From NCBI GenBank assembly GCA_020152595.1, contig JAIGNY010000912.1, forward strand, positions 346,001 to 410,000: 64,000 nt of DNA, written 5' to 3'. This DNA is from Chiridota heheva. Taxonomy: Eukaryota > Echinodermata > Holothuroidea > Apodida > Chiridotidae. This document shows, piece after piece, positions 32,241 through 45,005 of this stretch (within the stretch, counting starts at the first letter, position 1; each line of letters begins with the position of its first letter). The notes under the pieces are model-generated. The model worked only from the letters and a program-made list of their open reading frames with translations, had not been told where the DNA came from and did no database searches. The position numbers were made by a program, and so were the translations under genes.

Positions 32241-34475
32241 ACGAAATGTGGGCATATTTACGACTGAATGTGGGTGTGGCCTGGTCATGTTTGACAGTCG
32301 TAGATGACCATGTGCATACTAATTATGGGTTCATAATTGCTCTATGGATGAACAGGTCATGTATGATCTGTAATAGAGATCTGCACCATTTAGCAAAGTT
32401 ACAACTTGTATATATATACACTATGTCCACGCAAGTCAAATCTAATTATATTTATTTATGGATCGATGGGATTGGAGGGATTGTCTCGGCTTCGTTGTTC
32501 ATTCTCAAAAATATGTAGCAATATTTGTATTGCTTTAAAAAAACTGGTTCTTTCTCTGGAAGAATCTTATTTGATTCATTTATGTTGTCCATGCAGTTAA
32601 ATTCCGTATTGAGTAATTTTGACACTTGTTTAAATGAAGAATGGTGAAGGCCTTTTTTCTGTGCAAGGGGCGGTGCCAGTCTCATCAATATGTGATTGAC
32701 ACTTTTGAAACAAAAGGAGGAGTGGCGCTAAAACATAGGGGTTTCTGGGAACATTCTTTTAAATGAAAAAAATTCTTAAAGAAAATTCTAAAGATCCACT
32801 TTCTCATACAGTGCTGAGTTTTGGAAAGAAAGTGACATATTGGGAGATACCACCCCAAGTGGTTGTGCTGAATCCATTGGTGGCCACATGGCTGCATTCA
32901 CTTGATGATACTTTCAGTTGCCCTGAATGCAATATTCTCAGTCTTCACATTCTTTGAAATGTAGAAGATGTTGCAAATGAAAATTTCTTTTTTTGGATCA
33001 TTGAGGTATTGGAATTGTCAAAATATACATAGAAATTTCCCTGAAATGAAAAGTTTGGAAAGACAACAGTTTCCGGGAAGTTTTATATTTCTTTTAATTT
33101 TCAATTAATGCTATCAATCAGTATAAAAGTATGATCATTAAATTGTGTCTTTCTTGGTGTCTATAATTCTTAGAAAATTTGCATGGACAGTCGTTTGTTC
33201 AGGGATGGTGGTTGTAGAGTGGGTGCAAAATAAAGAAGTTAAGTTTTATCACTTTAATCAAAGATTCTAAAAGAATTTCCATACTAGTTGCAATAATTTT
33301 TGAAAAAAACTTGTTAATGCAAATGGAATGATGCATGTTTCAGAACGTTAAAGACCCCATATAATTCATTTACTCTTTTATAATTTTACTTTTGAAGGTG
33401 ATAGGGGTAGGATCGGACTGTTTTATTTTAGGAAGAATATTAGTGGCCATAATTTTATGAGGTTGAATCTGTGTCATTTTCACTATTTTGTCTTCGCTGT
33501 TAGAATGCTTGTTTTTTTAGCAGCCAATAACTAAAGGAATCTCGGATGTTTTTTTTGTTGCCGGTTTGCATATTTAGTTGTCGTATTTAAATGTATTTAT
33601 CTTCAGTTTGGCCTAAATAAAATCTCAATTGTAATAGTAAGATTCCATCGTGGTAACACCATATGCAATTAAACAAATTATTTGTTTGTTTTTGTGTTTC
33701 AAAAGACCAAAGTTTAAATTTTAATACTAAATTCTCTACAAGTATGTATAGTGGTGTAACCCTCTTTTATATGTAACAAGTATGTACTTGTTCTCATCAA
33801 GTTAAAAGTATATTGATGTGTGGAAGCAACATGAACTAAATTGATTAAAAATCTATATAAAACTATTTAAGTAGCAAAAAAATCATTTCATCAAAATTGG
33901 TTAGAAATTATTGACCATTTTACAGCGTTTTGAAACCTTTGGACATCAATATGCAAATTTGTGATGTATTACAGGGCAACCTTGGGATTTTCATTTGTGA
34001 ATCCTTAAAGTTTTGAGTCTGCACCACATTCCTAATCAAATTGTAGCACAAACAAGACTTTCCTATCATTTTCAGTGACTTAAGTTTTAGAAAAAAGTAT
34101 AAAGAATGCTTAAAGATTTTCAGGGTCCACCCTGTCATACATTACAAATTTTGCACAAATTAAAAATGGATATACCTTTAATCAGCTCAACTCGAAAACA
34201 AAAAGTGTCATTTTCAAAATTCAGAAACTAATCTGCTCAGATATTCCTGCATGTCCATAGACTGTTACTAAAGAAGTGCAGGTCTTTCTGAATAAAGGTG
34301 TTTGAATGATTTTTCTTAAATATTATTCCATCTTCTCATATATATGTTTACTAACAAAGTTGCCAGCAGTATTATTGAAACTTAAAAGACTATCAACTGT
34401 TTTTACTTTCATTTTCTGTATTCTTTGGAAAGTTCATTGATATGAAGCAGTTTTGTTTATCTGCTTTAAAAAAGG
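32241..34475 (+). other. SCAMP 3' UTR and downstream flank
   Basis: No coding potential. AATAAA occurs at 33,229 and 33,616. The second (CCTAAATAAAATCTC) is a reasonable polyadenylation signal and would give a ~1.4-kb 3' UTR, as is common for SCAMP mRNAs. The true end cannot be decided from sequence. Confidence 0.45.
33616..33621 (+). terminator. Candidate poly(A) signal of SCAMP
   Basis: AATAAA lies about 1.4 kb past the SCAMP stop, with T/G-rich sequence beyond it. An earlier AATAAA at 33,229 is an alternative. Confidence 0.3.
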
Positions 34476-34479
34476 TTAA

Positions 34480-34700
34480 AAATCATGAAGACCTCTGTGG
34501 TGTTAGTGCTTTGTCCTCTCACCCGCATGTCCCAGGTTTGAATCCCGGTGGGTCTGCAACCATTGAGTTCACTTCACAACTGGTTATCAAAGGTTGGGGT
34601 CATCTTGATATGTCCAGCACTGGATGCTTTTCGTTAAACCTTGCATGCTATGAAAATCTCCTTATAATTTGACCAATCATTAATACAAATGATATAAATG
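34480..34700 (+). mobile_element. SINE-like element with tRNA-type B box
   Basis: CAGGTTTGAATCCCGGTGGG contains a near-consensus RNA polymerase III B box. A weak A-box-like GTGGTGTTAGTGC precedes it by ~30 bp. A clear cloverleaf tRNA cannot be drawn, so a tRNA-derived SINE fragment is preferred. Confidence 0.5.
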
Positions 34701-36631
34701 TTCACCAAAAATTCACCACAATTTATGTACAATTTATGACATATTGCACACTGAAGCCTCTTTAATGCCTTTTGTTCTCTGGCTTCAATACTTGAAGAAG
34801 AGTTGTTCTACTTTGTATGTTTTCAGCAGATTCTGTGATTTACACATAAACTGGATTGTTTAACTGTGTCGGATGCTGTTGCAAAGTATGTTTTGATTAG
34901 TGGGAACATCTGACGGGACAGTTAATGTCATTGGTCCTTAGGGTAGCACATAACTTATGGATGTTTTATTTACATGATTGTACTGAGATATGAAAGGGTG
35001 CATCTCTAAAAGAAGAGAACTTCAAAAATATCTACCAAATTTGAAGTACAAATGTTACATATTTTTTTTCTTTCCATAATATTATTTTAATTTTGCCATT
35101 TTTAACTAACTTTTAACATCTTTGATAAGCAGCCATGCAGTGCATTTTTCATAGAATAGCAGCTCAAAGAAAGCAATTAGTCAATCAACTAAACAATGAA
35201 AGTGTTATGTTGCCCACTGTTGTGAGAAGTAATAAGATGTTTATTGTACAATGTTGGATGAAGTGATAGTTACAATTACCGGTTTGCCCAGATTGTGTCA
35301 TGAAAATTAAGTGTAAAATGAATGAGATTCCATGTAGTTATGTTGTTTTTAATATTGATTAATTTTTGTGCATTATTTTGAATTCTAAATGAATCCTATA
35401 AATGCACTTGGTTGAAAAAGCAGTTTGATCCAACTCAAGCTGGTTTCAACTTTTGGGATGAATTTGGAATAGAATGCTTATTGGTTTGCTTAAAAGAAAA
35501 AATCAAGAACCGACAAATTAACTCAATTATTAGTAATTTGAAGATTTCTTCAAAAATTTAAAGAGTTTGATTTTGCTGTCAGCTGAGATTGAGGTACCTA
35601 GTTTTTACAAGTGTAATCGGTATTGATTTTATGGCCTGTATTCTTTACAGACTTGATCAAGTATTTAACTGTTTCTTGTGGTATTTCATATTTGTGACAT
35701 CAAAATGATAAATAGATATTTGTGACATCAAAATGATAAATAGTTTTGAAATGATCAGTTTTATCAATCATTGCATATTACCATAAACAGTGCAACTCGA
35801 AAGTTTTTTAATCCTTAATATTGGATAAGATTGGTAGTTTTTAAAAGCAGTTAGATTAAATTAGCTCAATCTTATCTTTCAATTAATTAAACGACACCTT
35901 TCTTTAGACTGTAGTTTAATCTATGAAAAAATTTGTGCAGTGGACTTCAGAAGCATACAAAAATAAGTTTGTACTTATTGCCTGGAATTATGCCAATCAA
36001 TAAATCTATGAAAATTTTTAGCTATTATAATGAGTTGATAACATGTTTCATGTTAAGAGCAAGAATGGTACTTTCCATAAAAGAAATTCATGTTTATGTA
36101 AGAAATGACATTGAAAACTGACATTGGACCTCCATTGAAAACCTGTCGAACATACAGTAAATTAATTTCCTCTTTGAAATAAAATTTGAAATAAAAGTAA
36201 TATTCATCATTAGATATCATTTTTTCTTTAAGAAAGAAGAAAACTTGTACAACCCAATTTATGCTTGTAAATTTTTATGTAAGTACATAATCTTAATATA
36301 AGTGTTTAGTTTTAAAATAAAACTGTAGATACCCATATTGGAAATGAATTTCTTATATATTTTGTACCCTGTTACTTGAAATTGTCAGTCTGTTGCAGTA
36401 AATGCAGTTTGAAGGGTATTTTAACAGAAGATTTTTTCTTTTTGGTTGGTTAAAGGTATTTGTATCATAACTGCTTTGTTACACCAAGCTTATTCTTGTG
36501 TTGTTTTTTGTAATAGAAATATTTAGAAAATATCCTTCAGAGTTAACATTATTGCAATGATTGCACAAAACCTAGATCGAAAAATATAAATGTTTGAAAT
36601 TCAACAAAGGCCGACTTGAGTTTTTCTATTG
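34701..36631. other. Intergenic, nothing recognised
   Basis: AT-rich. It contains a small ~24-bp direct duplication (TTTGTGACATCAAAATGATA) near 35,690-35,744. No ORF of interest. Confidence 0.55.
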
Positions 36632-36757
36632 CTCTTGTAAATGTTTTCATATATATTTGTGTTATGGAGAAAATGGTATATGAACAGGTCAAGACTCTTG
36701 TAAATGTTTTCATATATATTTGTGTTATGGAGAAAATGGTATATGAACAGGTCAAGA
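36632..36757. repeat. Perfect 63-bp tandem duplication
   Basis: CTCTTGTAAATGTTTTCATA... begins at 36,632 and again at 36,695. The two units are essentially identical up to TGAACAGGTCAAGA, so the duplication is recent. Confidence 0.9.
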
Positions 36758-37291
36758 TTTTATGTACAACAGAAAAAGCCTTTCAGTTTGAACAAAATAT
36801 AGTCTAAAAATCGGTTTAATGTAATTTTTTAAACTAAGAAGGAGTATATTTTCCTTTAAAAAATTGAGTATATTTTCCTTTAAAAATTATCATGCACTTG
36901 AAAAAAAAAAAAACAGAAACAATTTGTCATAAACATGGCTGATTCTATATATTAATACATTTTATTCACCAATCTCACAAGGAATTTTACCTTTCCACAA
37001 AATACAAGCATTTCAGATCAAAACTATACCCTTTCTTATACTATACATGTACAGATATACATTAAAAACAGCATTTCTAATTTTCAAGACCAGAAGAAAT
37101 TTTAAGTTTATTTATTTATAGAATAAATAATTACTTTGATTGTAAGTCCCAATTTTACTGGGAATTATAAAATCATTCTTGTATTTTTGTTGAAAAGCAA
37201 AAGAAAGATTTTAATGTAGAAATCCCTCCTTGGCTATCCTGAAGAGGAAAATTATATTGCACATTGGAAGAATTAAAGATTAATGTTGAGT
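36758..37291. other. Intergenic, nothing recognised
   Basis: AT-rich, with a short poly-A run at ~36,900. No gene is seen. Confidence 0.5.
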
Positions 37292-37413
37292 GTTTATATG
37301 CGTATTTAATGCACGGTTCAAAGGATTTTGGCCAGAGTAGAATGACCCAAATTTAGGAGGGACATTCACGAGTGCAAAATCCTTTGAACTGTGCATTAAA
37401 TACACATATAAAC
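37292..37413. other. Strong hairpin: 39-bp arms, 44-nt loop
   Basis: Left arm GTTTATATGCGTATTTAATG continues CACGGTTCAAAGGATTTTG. The right arm is its reverse complement with two differences, one of which would be a G-U pair in RNA of the + strand. A related motif (GTATTTAATGCACTGTTCA) recurs at ~37,590, so this is more likely a small foldback element than a unique RNA gene. A pri-miRNA-like transcript remains possible. Confidence 0.6.
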
Positions 37414-38067
37414 ACAATGCCAAAACCATTAATCTTTTCATCAAGTTTCCATGTTAGATTGTTTAAGTTGCATGAAAAAAGAATGAAAAACGAGAAAAGT
37501 TTGCACAATATGTTTTGCTTTGTTAAGAAATTCACCTGTTGTAAAAATTGTCCAAACCAAAGTCAAATACTGAACATCGTGCATTACAGTATTTAATGCA
37601 CTGTTCATGACAATGCAAATACTCCATACAAATGTTATAACAATTTAAAAAATACTTCAAATCAAAATATAAACGTTTATTGACAAAATGATATTGAGAT
37701 GGATGTTTAACAGATGACTGTCCGAGGTAGTAGTAATTTTGAAGATATCTGTACAGGTAGTATGTAATGTAAGTCCTTTTATATAAATCATGTACCACAA
37801 TCACTTTAAGAAAAGAAGATGAATCTGACAAAAACAAATTGGGATCTATAATAGCTGTATCCCCAAAAAAATGTTGAGGTGGATATGACATTTTCATCAC
37901 TTGAAGAAAAAATGTTGATGAATGGACAGAAATATAGAATTTTGACCAATACTGAATCACCTTATAATTTAAGAATTAAATGCCCTATCATACAAAATTA
38001 GAGAACAAGTTCTTAGCTCTCCAAATACCTTCAAGTATATTCTTGGTTGTGTCACTCAAAAATGATG
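37414..38067. other. Intergenic, nothing recognised
   Basis: AT-rich. The minus-strand open frame at 37,532-37,960 lacks any recognised domain and has AT-driven composition. Confidence 0.5.
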
Positions 38068-40420
38068 TACCATATTCGACATAAATAGTGCAAATGCTTT
38101 CTGATAAGCGCTAGCCCAACATTTCTGACTAATAGCGCCCACCCGACATTTCTGACTAATAGCGCCCACCCGACATTTCTGACTAATAGCGCCCACCCGA
38201 CATTTCTGACTGATAGCGCCCACGCTCTCCGATAAGCGCCCACGCTCTCTGATAAGCGCCCACCCGACATTTCTGACTAATAGCGCCCAACCGACATTTC
38301 TGACTGATAGCGCCCACGCTCTCTGATAAGCGCCCACGCTCTCTGATAAGCGCCCACGCTCTCTGATAAGCGCCCACCCGACATTTCTGACTAATAGCGC
38401 CCACCCGACATTTCTGACTAATGGCGCCCACCCGGCATTTCTGACTAATGGCGCCCATCCGACATTTCTGACTAATAGCGCCCTCCTGACATTTCTGACT
38501 AATAGCGCCCACCCGACATTTCTGACTAATAGCGCCCACCCGACATTTCTGACTAATAGCGCCCACCCGACATTTCTGACTAATAGGGCCCACCCGACAT
38601 TTTTGACTAATAGCGCCCACCCGACATTTCTGACTAATAGCGCCCACCCGACATTTCTGACTAATAGCGCCCACCCGACATTTCTGACTAATAGCGCCCA
38701 CCCGACATTTCTGACTAATAGCGCCCACCCGACATTTCTGACTAATAGCGCCCACCCGACATTTCTGACTAATAGCGCCCACCCGACATTTCTGACTAAT
38801 AGCGCCCACCCGACATTTCTGACTAATAGCGCCCACCCGACATTTCTGAAAAATAGCGCCCACCGGACATTTCTGAAAAATAGCGCCCACCCGACATTTC
38901 TGACTAATAGCGCCCACCCGACATTTTCGACTAATAGCGCCCACCCGACATTTTCGACTGATAGCGCCCACCCGACATTTTCGACTGATAGCGCCCACCC
39001 GACATTTTCGACTTATAGCGCCCACCCGACATTTTCGACTGATAGCGCCCACCCGACATTTTCGACTGATAGCGCCCACCCGACATTTCTGACTAATAGC
39101 GCCCACCCGACATTTTTGACTAATAGCGCCCACCCGACATTTTTGACTAATAGCGCCCACCCGACATTTCTGACTAATAGCGCCCACCCGACATTTCTGA
39201 CTAATAGCGCCCACCCGACATTTCTGACTAATAGCGCCCACCCGACATTCCTGACTAATAGCGCCCACCTGACATTTCTAACTAATAGCGCTCACCCGAC
39301 ATTTCTGACTAATAGTGCCCACCTGACATTTCTGACTAATAGCGCCCACCTGGCAATTCTGACTAATAATGCCCTCCTGACATTTCTGACTAATAGCGCC
39401 CACCCGACATTTCTAACTAATAGCGTCCACCCGACATTTCTGACTAATAGCGCCCACCCGACATTTCTGACTAATAGCACCCACCCGACATTTCTGACTA
39501 ATAGCGCCCACCCGACATTTCTGACTAATAGCGCCCACCTGACATTTCTGACTAATAGTGCCCACCTGACATTTCTGACTAATAGTGCCCACCTGGCAAT
39601 TCTAACTAATAGCGCCCACCCGACATTTTTGACTAATAGCGCTCACCCGACATTTCTAACTAATAGTGCCCACCTGACATTTCTGACTAATAGTGCCCAC
39701 CTGGCAATTCTGACTAATAGTGCCCACCTGGCAATTCTGACTAATAGTGCCCTCCTGACATTTCTGACTAATAGTGCCCTCCTGACATTTCTGACTAATA
39801 GTGCCCACTTGACATTTCTGACTAATAGTGCCCACCTGGCAATTCTGACTAATAGTGCCCTCCTGACATTTCTGACTAATAGCGCCCTCCTGACATTTCT
39901 GACTAATAGTGCCCACCTGACATTTCTGACTAATAGCGCTCGCCCGACATTTCTAACTAATAGCGCTCGCCCGACATTTCTGACCAATAGTGCCCACCTG
40001 ACATTTCTAACTAATGGCGCTCACCCGACATTTCCGACTAATAGCGCCCACCCGACATTTCTGACTAATAGCGCCCACCCGACATTTCTGACTAATAGTG
40101 CCCACCCGACATTTCTAACTAATAGCGCTCACCCGACATTTCTGACTAATAGCGCTCACCCGACATTTCTGACTAATAGTGCCCACCTGACATTTCTGAC
40201 TAATAGTGCCCACCTGACATTTCTAACTAATAGCGCCCACCCGACATTTCTGACTAATAATGCCCACCCAACATTTCTGACTAAAAGCACCCACGCTTTT
40301 GATAGGTGCCCACCCGACATTTTCAATTCGTAGTGCCCACGCTCTCTGATAACCGCCTACCCAACATTTCTGACAAATAGCACCTATGCTCCCTGATAAG
40401 ACCCCACCCCAACATTTCTG
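38068..40420. repeat. Large 27-bp satellite array (~85 units) inside MITE-like sequence
   Basis: The unit is AGCGCCCACCCGACATTTCT followed by GACTAAT, head to tail for 2.3 kb. Near the left end (38,215-38,370) and right end a second module ACGCTCTCTGATAAGCGCCC alternates with it. The array starts just after TACCATATTCGAC at 38,068, which is the inverted terminal repeat of the MITE at 13,855-14,153. Variant units cluster in blocks (TTTTCGACTGATAGCG at 38,925-39,075; CCTGGCAATTCTGAC at 39,350-39,850), a sign of segmental amplification. Because 27 is divisible by 3, frames free of stops in one unit stay open throughout, which yields 361- and 576-codon phantom ORFs. Confidence 0.93.
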
Positions 40421-42329
40421 AATAATAACATATCTGAAGATCAATTTCTAATAATTGATGTTGAAATGTTCCTGTTCTGATACGCATTGAATGTTGAAAG
40501 TCATAAACAGCCAGTAAAGGTGAGAGACCTATACACTGATTCATCCGACATACACCATTATCATTAAGTGTGCAAGCTCTTTCCTTTCAGTATGCTATCA
40601 TAGGGGCATCAATAATATGCCCAACGTGCATCAGATAAAGGCATCATATTACACTCGCTCGTGTTGGCAATGTAATTAGATCGTAGCTGTGCCAGGCCAA
40701 GCAAATAATGATATCATATTAGGTTGCCCTTGCTCTGGCGAGGCGTGTGATGTGCAACCGTCAATTTTGGCCAAAATCTGCAGTTACAGTGCATACTAAA
40801 CGGAAAGTGGAGGTACATCTTGCCAGTAACAAATAGGAGATTGTAATTGTTAACTCGCGGGGACGCACTGAGCTGTGAAACCCAAATACAGGGCTGTATA
40901 TTTACTAATTGCTTCATTTGCTGACTCCTGAGCATGGGGAAGAAAATTAGGCAGAAAGTAGTACAGTTCTATTTTCATAAGCGCTCTGGTAAAATTCAAG
41001 GTGAAATGGTCTGTGAGCAAATAAAATGAAAGCTAGTTCTTAAACAAATATGGTTTACATTTGAGTGTTTGGTATTTCATCAAAAGACAACAATAAAGGT
41101 AATATCTAATAATTTGTTACTCTCTTAAGTTCCAAGGTGATAAAAGTTGTAAGAAATTAAAATCTGATAAAAACCTTTCAATACTGTTTAAATTTCAAGG
41201 TGTGTTTGTTACATATAAATACGGTGATCACTCTGTATACAAATTAACATATCTGAAATCTTTGTGGTAGCCATAGTGGTTAATTTACTGGTGCCAGATT
41301 CTATGAAAATGTTCCATAACATTCTGGTACCAATATCTTGGTGAAAATTGTAAATGAAAACTTTTGGTTAATATTCATGATCTGCATAGGTTGTATTTAC
41401 ACTCCTTGTGTTTTCTGGAAATGTTTTCTAAAAACTTGAGATTAGCAATAATATAGATTACAAAGTTCTACAAATTTTCTAGAAACGCCAACCGTCAAAA
41501 AACATTTGTTAGCAACCAAGCCAATCCAACAAATGTACTACGGACTGATATTTTTCATCATCTGAAATGACAATGTTTTAATATGTAAAAGAAACACAAA
41601 ATCTTAATTTTTTTCCCCTACACTCTTAAAATTTTCTGATAAACAAGTACGTAAGTATGGTCTAACATGCTGAATACATATGTTGAAAACCATGTAAGTG
41701 TTGAAAACACTGTTGAAAAGATGTACTAATTGTAAATGTATAAACATATTAGAACAGCATTTCACTGTATCAGAACAGGTTATAGAGAACATTCCTTGCT
41801 ATGCTCAAGTTGTCAACTTCCTCTAATGCATTTTTAACTTGAAAAACCAACTTTTCTAAGGTTATTTTCAAGGCACCAAATAAGAAATTCTCCATCGAGG
41901 CACAGTACCTGAAGTATAGATATAATCAATTATCAAGGCATCAAATAAAATTAGAAATTCTACTTCAAGGTTTCTGAAGAATAGATATAATAGAAATGAA
42001 AGACTTCAGCTGTTCAAAAGTATGTGTACAATATAAGTACTTTGTAAACAAGAATGTAACAATTACACACTACTTATTTGTCTATTCTGCTCACAAACAT
42101 AATTCTATGGTATATATTTCAGTTATTTATTTAGGGCAAGAACCCCAAATTTTAAGATTACAAGCAGCAAAATTGCGCTGGTAAAAATTCATCAAACATT
42201 GCTGCTCATCAGGAAATCTTATTCGGTTATTGGGAAATTTCCTTAATTTGGAAAAAATTTCTTTATTTGGGAGAAATGTCCTTTAATTTTTAATTTTTGG
42301 TTCGATGCGATAGCATGAGGAAACTAAGC
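40421..42329. other. Intergenic, nothing recognised
   Basis: No repeat family or coding region that I can support. Confidence 0.5.
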
Positions 42330-43314
42330 GGTCATGATGACGTATGGGTGTGTGTGACGCTGAACTCGTAAACACGATATCTAAAGAACGACACACCGGA
42401 TTCATGTCATATGGCGTACACAGAAAGCTCATGGTCCGTAGATGTGCACTATTGGTTTTGATGGTGATGTCATGCATATTAATGAGTAGGCAGGGCTTAA
42501 ATGTAAAAAATCTGGAAATGTTTATATTTTATCAATCGCATGTCTGTTTTGTTTCATATTTGGTATAATTATGACATGAGCTGGTGTGTATATCTTTATG
42601 ATGTAAAAATGTTTATTTCATTAATATGCATAGTAGGCAGGGCTTAATCTGATTTTGCTAAAAAGATCTTGTAAACATGGTTTCTTAAGAATGGTAAACT
42701 GGATTCATGTCATGTGTGGTACACAGATAGCCCATGATCCACAGATGTGCCTTATTGTTTTTGGTGGCAATGTCACACATATTAATGAGTAGGTGGGGCT
42801 TAATGTGAAAATCTTTAAATACTCGTATTTTAAGAACCGCATGTCTGTTTTGTTTCATATTTGGTATAAATATGTTAGCTAGTGTGTACATGTTCATGGT
42901 ACTAAAATGTTGGATTTCATTAATATGCATAGTGGGTGGGGCTTAACATGATTTTGTTGAAAAGAGCTTGTAAACCAGTATCTCAAGAATGATACATGGG
43001 ATTCAGTAATACACAGATAGCCCATGGTCCATTAATGTGCTTTCATGTATTACACAGATAGCCCATGTTCCGTAGATGTGCCCTATTGTATTTGGTGGCG
43101 AGAACATGCATATTAATGAGTAGGCGGGGCTTAATGATAAAATCTTAGAATGCTTATATTTTAACAACCGCATGACTGATTTGTTTCAAATTTGGTACAA
43201 TTATGTTGTTAGCTAGTGTGTTCATGTTCATGATGTACTAAAATATTGAATTTCATAATTGATATGTATAGTGGGCAGTACTTAACGTGATTTTGTTGAA
43301 AAGAGCTTGTAAAG
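42330..43314. repeat. ~300-330-bp tandem repeat, left part
   Basis: Three-plus diverged units. The marker CATATTAATGAGTAGG occurs near 42,474, 42,777 and 43,107, and a second marker ATTAATATGCATAGTGGG-like occurs between them. Other shared blocks are AACCGCATGTCTGTTTTGTT, AAAAGAGCTTGTAAAC and CAGATAGCCCATGGTCC. The array is interrupted at 43,315 and resumes at 44,426. Confidence 0.85.
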
Positions 43315-44425
43315 TTCAAAGGATGCGACCGTTTATCGGTTAACCAATAAATGATCATTACTAATGTTACCGTTACAATAATTAGTGTTTCGTTTAAACG
43401 AAAATTCGGTATTAAAACTAATTCACACCATTCCCCACTGCCACTTAACATTCACTTTGAGAATCAAATTCTTCAAAGAAATTAAATTTTTGTTTCCCTT
43501 TACAGCATCAATAACTTTGATTTGTCCGTCGTGATGAACTCGAAAAGTCACCAGAATATGAGCACAATACACAGTGTGCTAATTGTTAGACCTAATCATC
43601 ATTACAAACAATGCTAAGCCCATTTGTGGACAGCAAAAATTATATTCTGTCCACCACATACTCGTTTTGTTTAGTGAAAATATACTCAGAATGTCTTGTA
43701 ATAATTCCTTAAATGCACCAAAATCAATATCTTGTCCACTTACCTGGCTTTATGAGCAAAGATAATTGTGGATTATCTTTAAACTGTGGATGTGGCCAAT
43801 GTCGGCCATTTTACCATTCACTGCTTAAACAAGGGAGCACTTGATCAACAATGCATCACACTCAACATTTATCTGGCCACATAATCCGGTGATAAAAGAC
43901 ATAAGTCCATAATCTTGATGGACATTTGTCAACAGAAAGTGTATTTACTGGGTATACAATAAAATTTACAGATTCAATTCAATTTTAATTTTGCTTGTTG
44001 GAGAAGTTTTCTCCTTTTAATGTTCTCATGTTTAGATATTGAACAGAACATGTAATAGTTGCAACACACTCTCCAAAATGGCCGTGGTAATCGCATACTT
44101 AACACTGATCAAACAGACTATTTATTTTATTCAATATCTTGATTCCAGCAGTCATTTGTGAATGGTAATATTTTATCTAATGATCTTTGTTTGTTAGAAT
44201 AAATGGCCAGAAATCTTTTTAAAATAAAGCAGATTTCTGACGCCACTAGTGCTTGCTGCTGAACTAAACAGGCCTAGTACTGTACTGTATGTACACACAG
44301 TGTGTGCAACAAGATACAACATAAACAATGGGCTTAATTCCATCTGACGTTTCGACGTGATATCGGTTAATCGATAAACAATCGATAAAGATGATCATTT
44401 ATCGTTTAATAAAACGGAAATGCAC
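43315..44425. mobile_element. ~1.1-kb insertion splitting the tandem array
   Basis: The array reads GAGCTTGTAAA then, 1.1 kb later, CAGTATTTCAGGAACGATA, exactly the sequence that is contiguous in the unit at ~42,965. Near the left end lie TTTATCGGTTAACC and AATAAATGATCATTA. Near the right end lie ATCGGTTAATCGATAAACAA and GATGATCATTTATCGTTTAA, which are partly inverted versions of the same words. I infer a non-autonomous DNA transposon. No transposase frame is present. Confidence 0.6.
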
Positions 44426-45005
44426 AGTATTTCAGGAACGATATGTGGATTCAGTTCATGTGGTAGACAGATAGCCCATGGTTCGCAGATGTTGACCTTT
44501 GTGTTTGTTTCAATGCCATGCATATTAATGAGTAGGTGGGGCTTAATGATAAAATCTTTCAATGTTGATATCTTAAGAACCGCATGTCTGTTTTGATTCA
44601 TATTTGGTGTAATTATGATGTTAGCTGGTGTGTGCATGTTTATGGTACCAAATGTTGAATTTTATTTATATGCATAGTGGGCAGGGCTTAACATGATTTT
44701 GTTGAGAAGAGCTTGTAAACTCAAGAATTTTATGCACATTCCAAAAATTTCACACACATTCCAAGAATTTCAAACACATTTCTCAAAAACAATATATGGG
44801 ATTCAGGTCATATGTGGAACCCAAATGGTCTGCTGATGTGCCCTATTGTATTTGGTTGCAAGATCATGCATATTAATGAGTAGGCGGAGCTTAATGTAAA
44901 TATCTTAAATTGCTTATAATTTAACAATTGCATTGTTTGTTTTATTTCATATTTGGTGTAAATGTGAATTGTTATGTTAGCTAGTGTGTTGATATACAAT
45001 GACAT
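44426..45005. repeat. ~300-350-bp tandem repeat, right part
   Basis: Continuation of the array at 42,330-43,314. The CATATTAATGAGTAGG marker recurs at ~44,521 and ~44,869, with the same order of the AACCGCATGTCTGTTTTG and TTAGCTGGTGTGT blocks. A short CACACATTCCAAGAATTTC duplication sits near 44,735-44,780. Confidence 0.82.

Noticed and set aside
34480..34560. tRNA gene with B box GGTTTGAATCC
   Set aside because: No cloverleaf; the B box without a proper A box fits a SINE better.
38603..40333. 576-codon open frame of TNSAHPTFL repeats (+), and 361-codon frame (-, 38,183-39,268)
   Set aside because: The 27-bp unit is a multiple of three, so a stop-free frame in one unit stays open throughout. 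There is no start context, splice site or selection pattern, and both strands are open.
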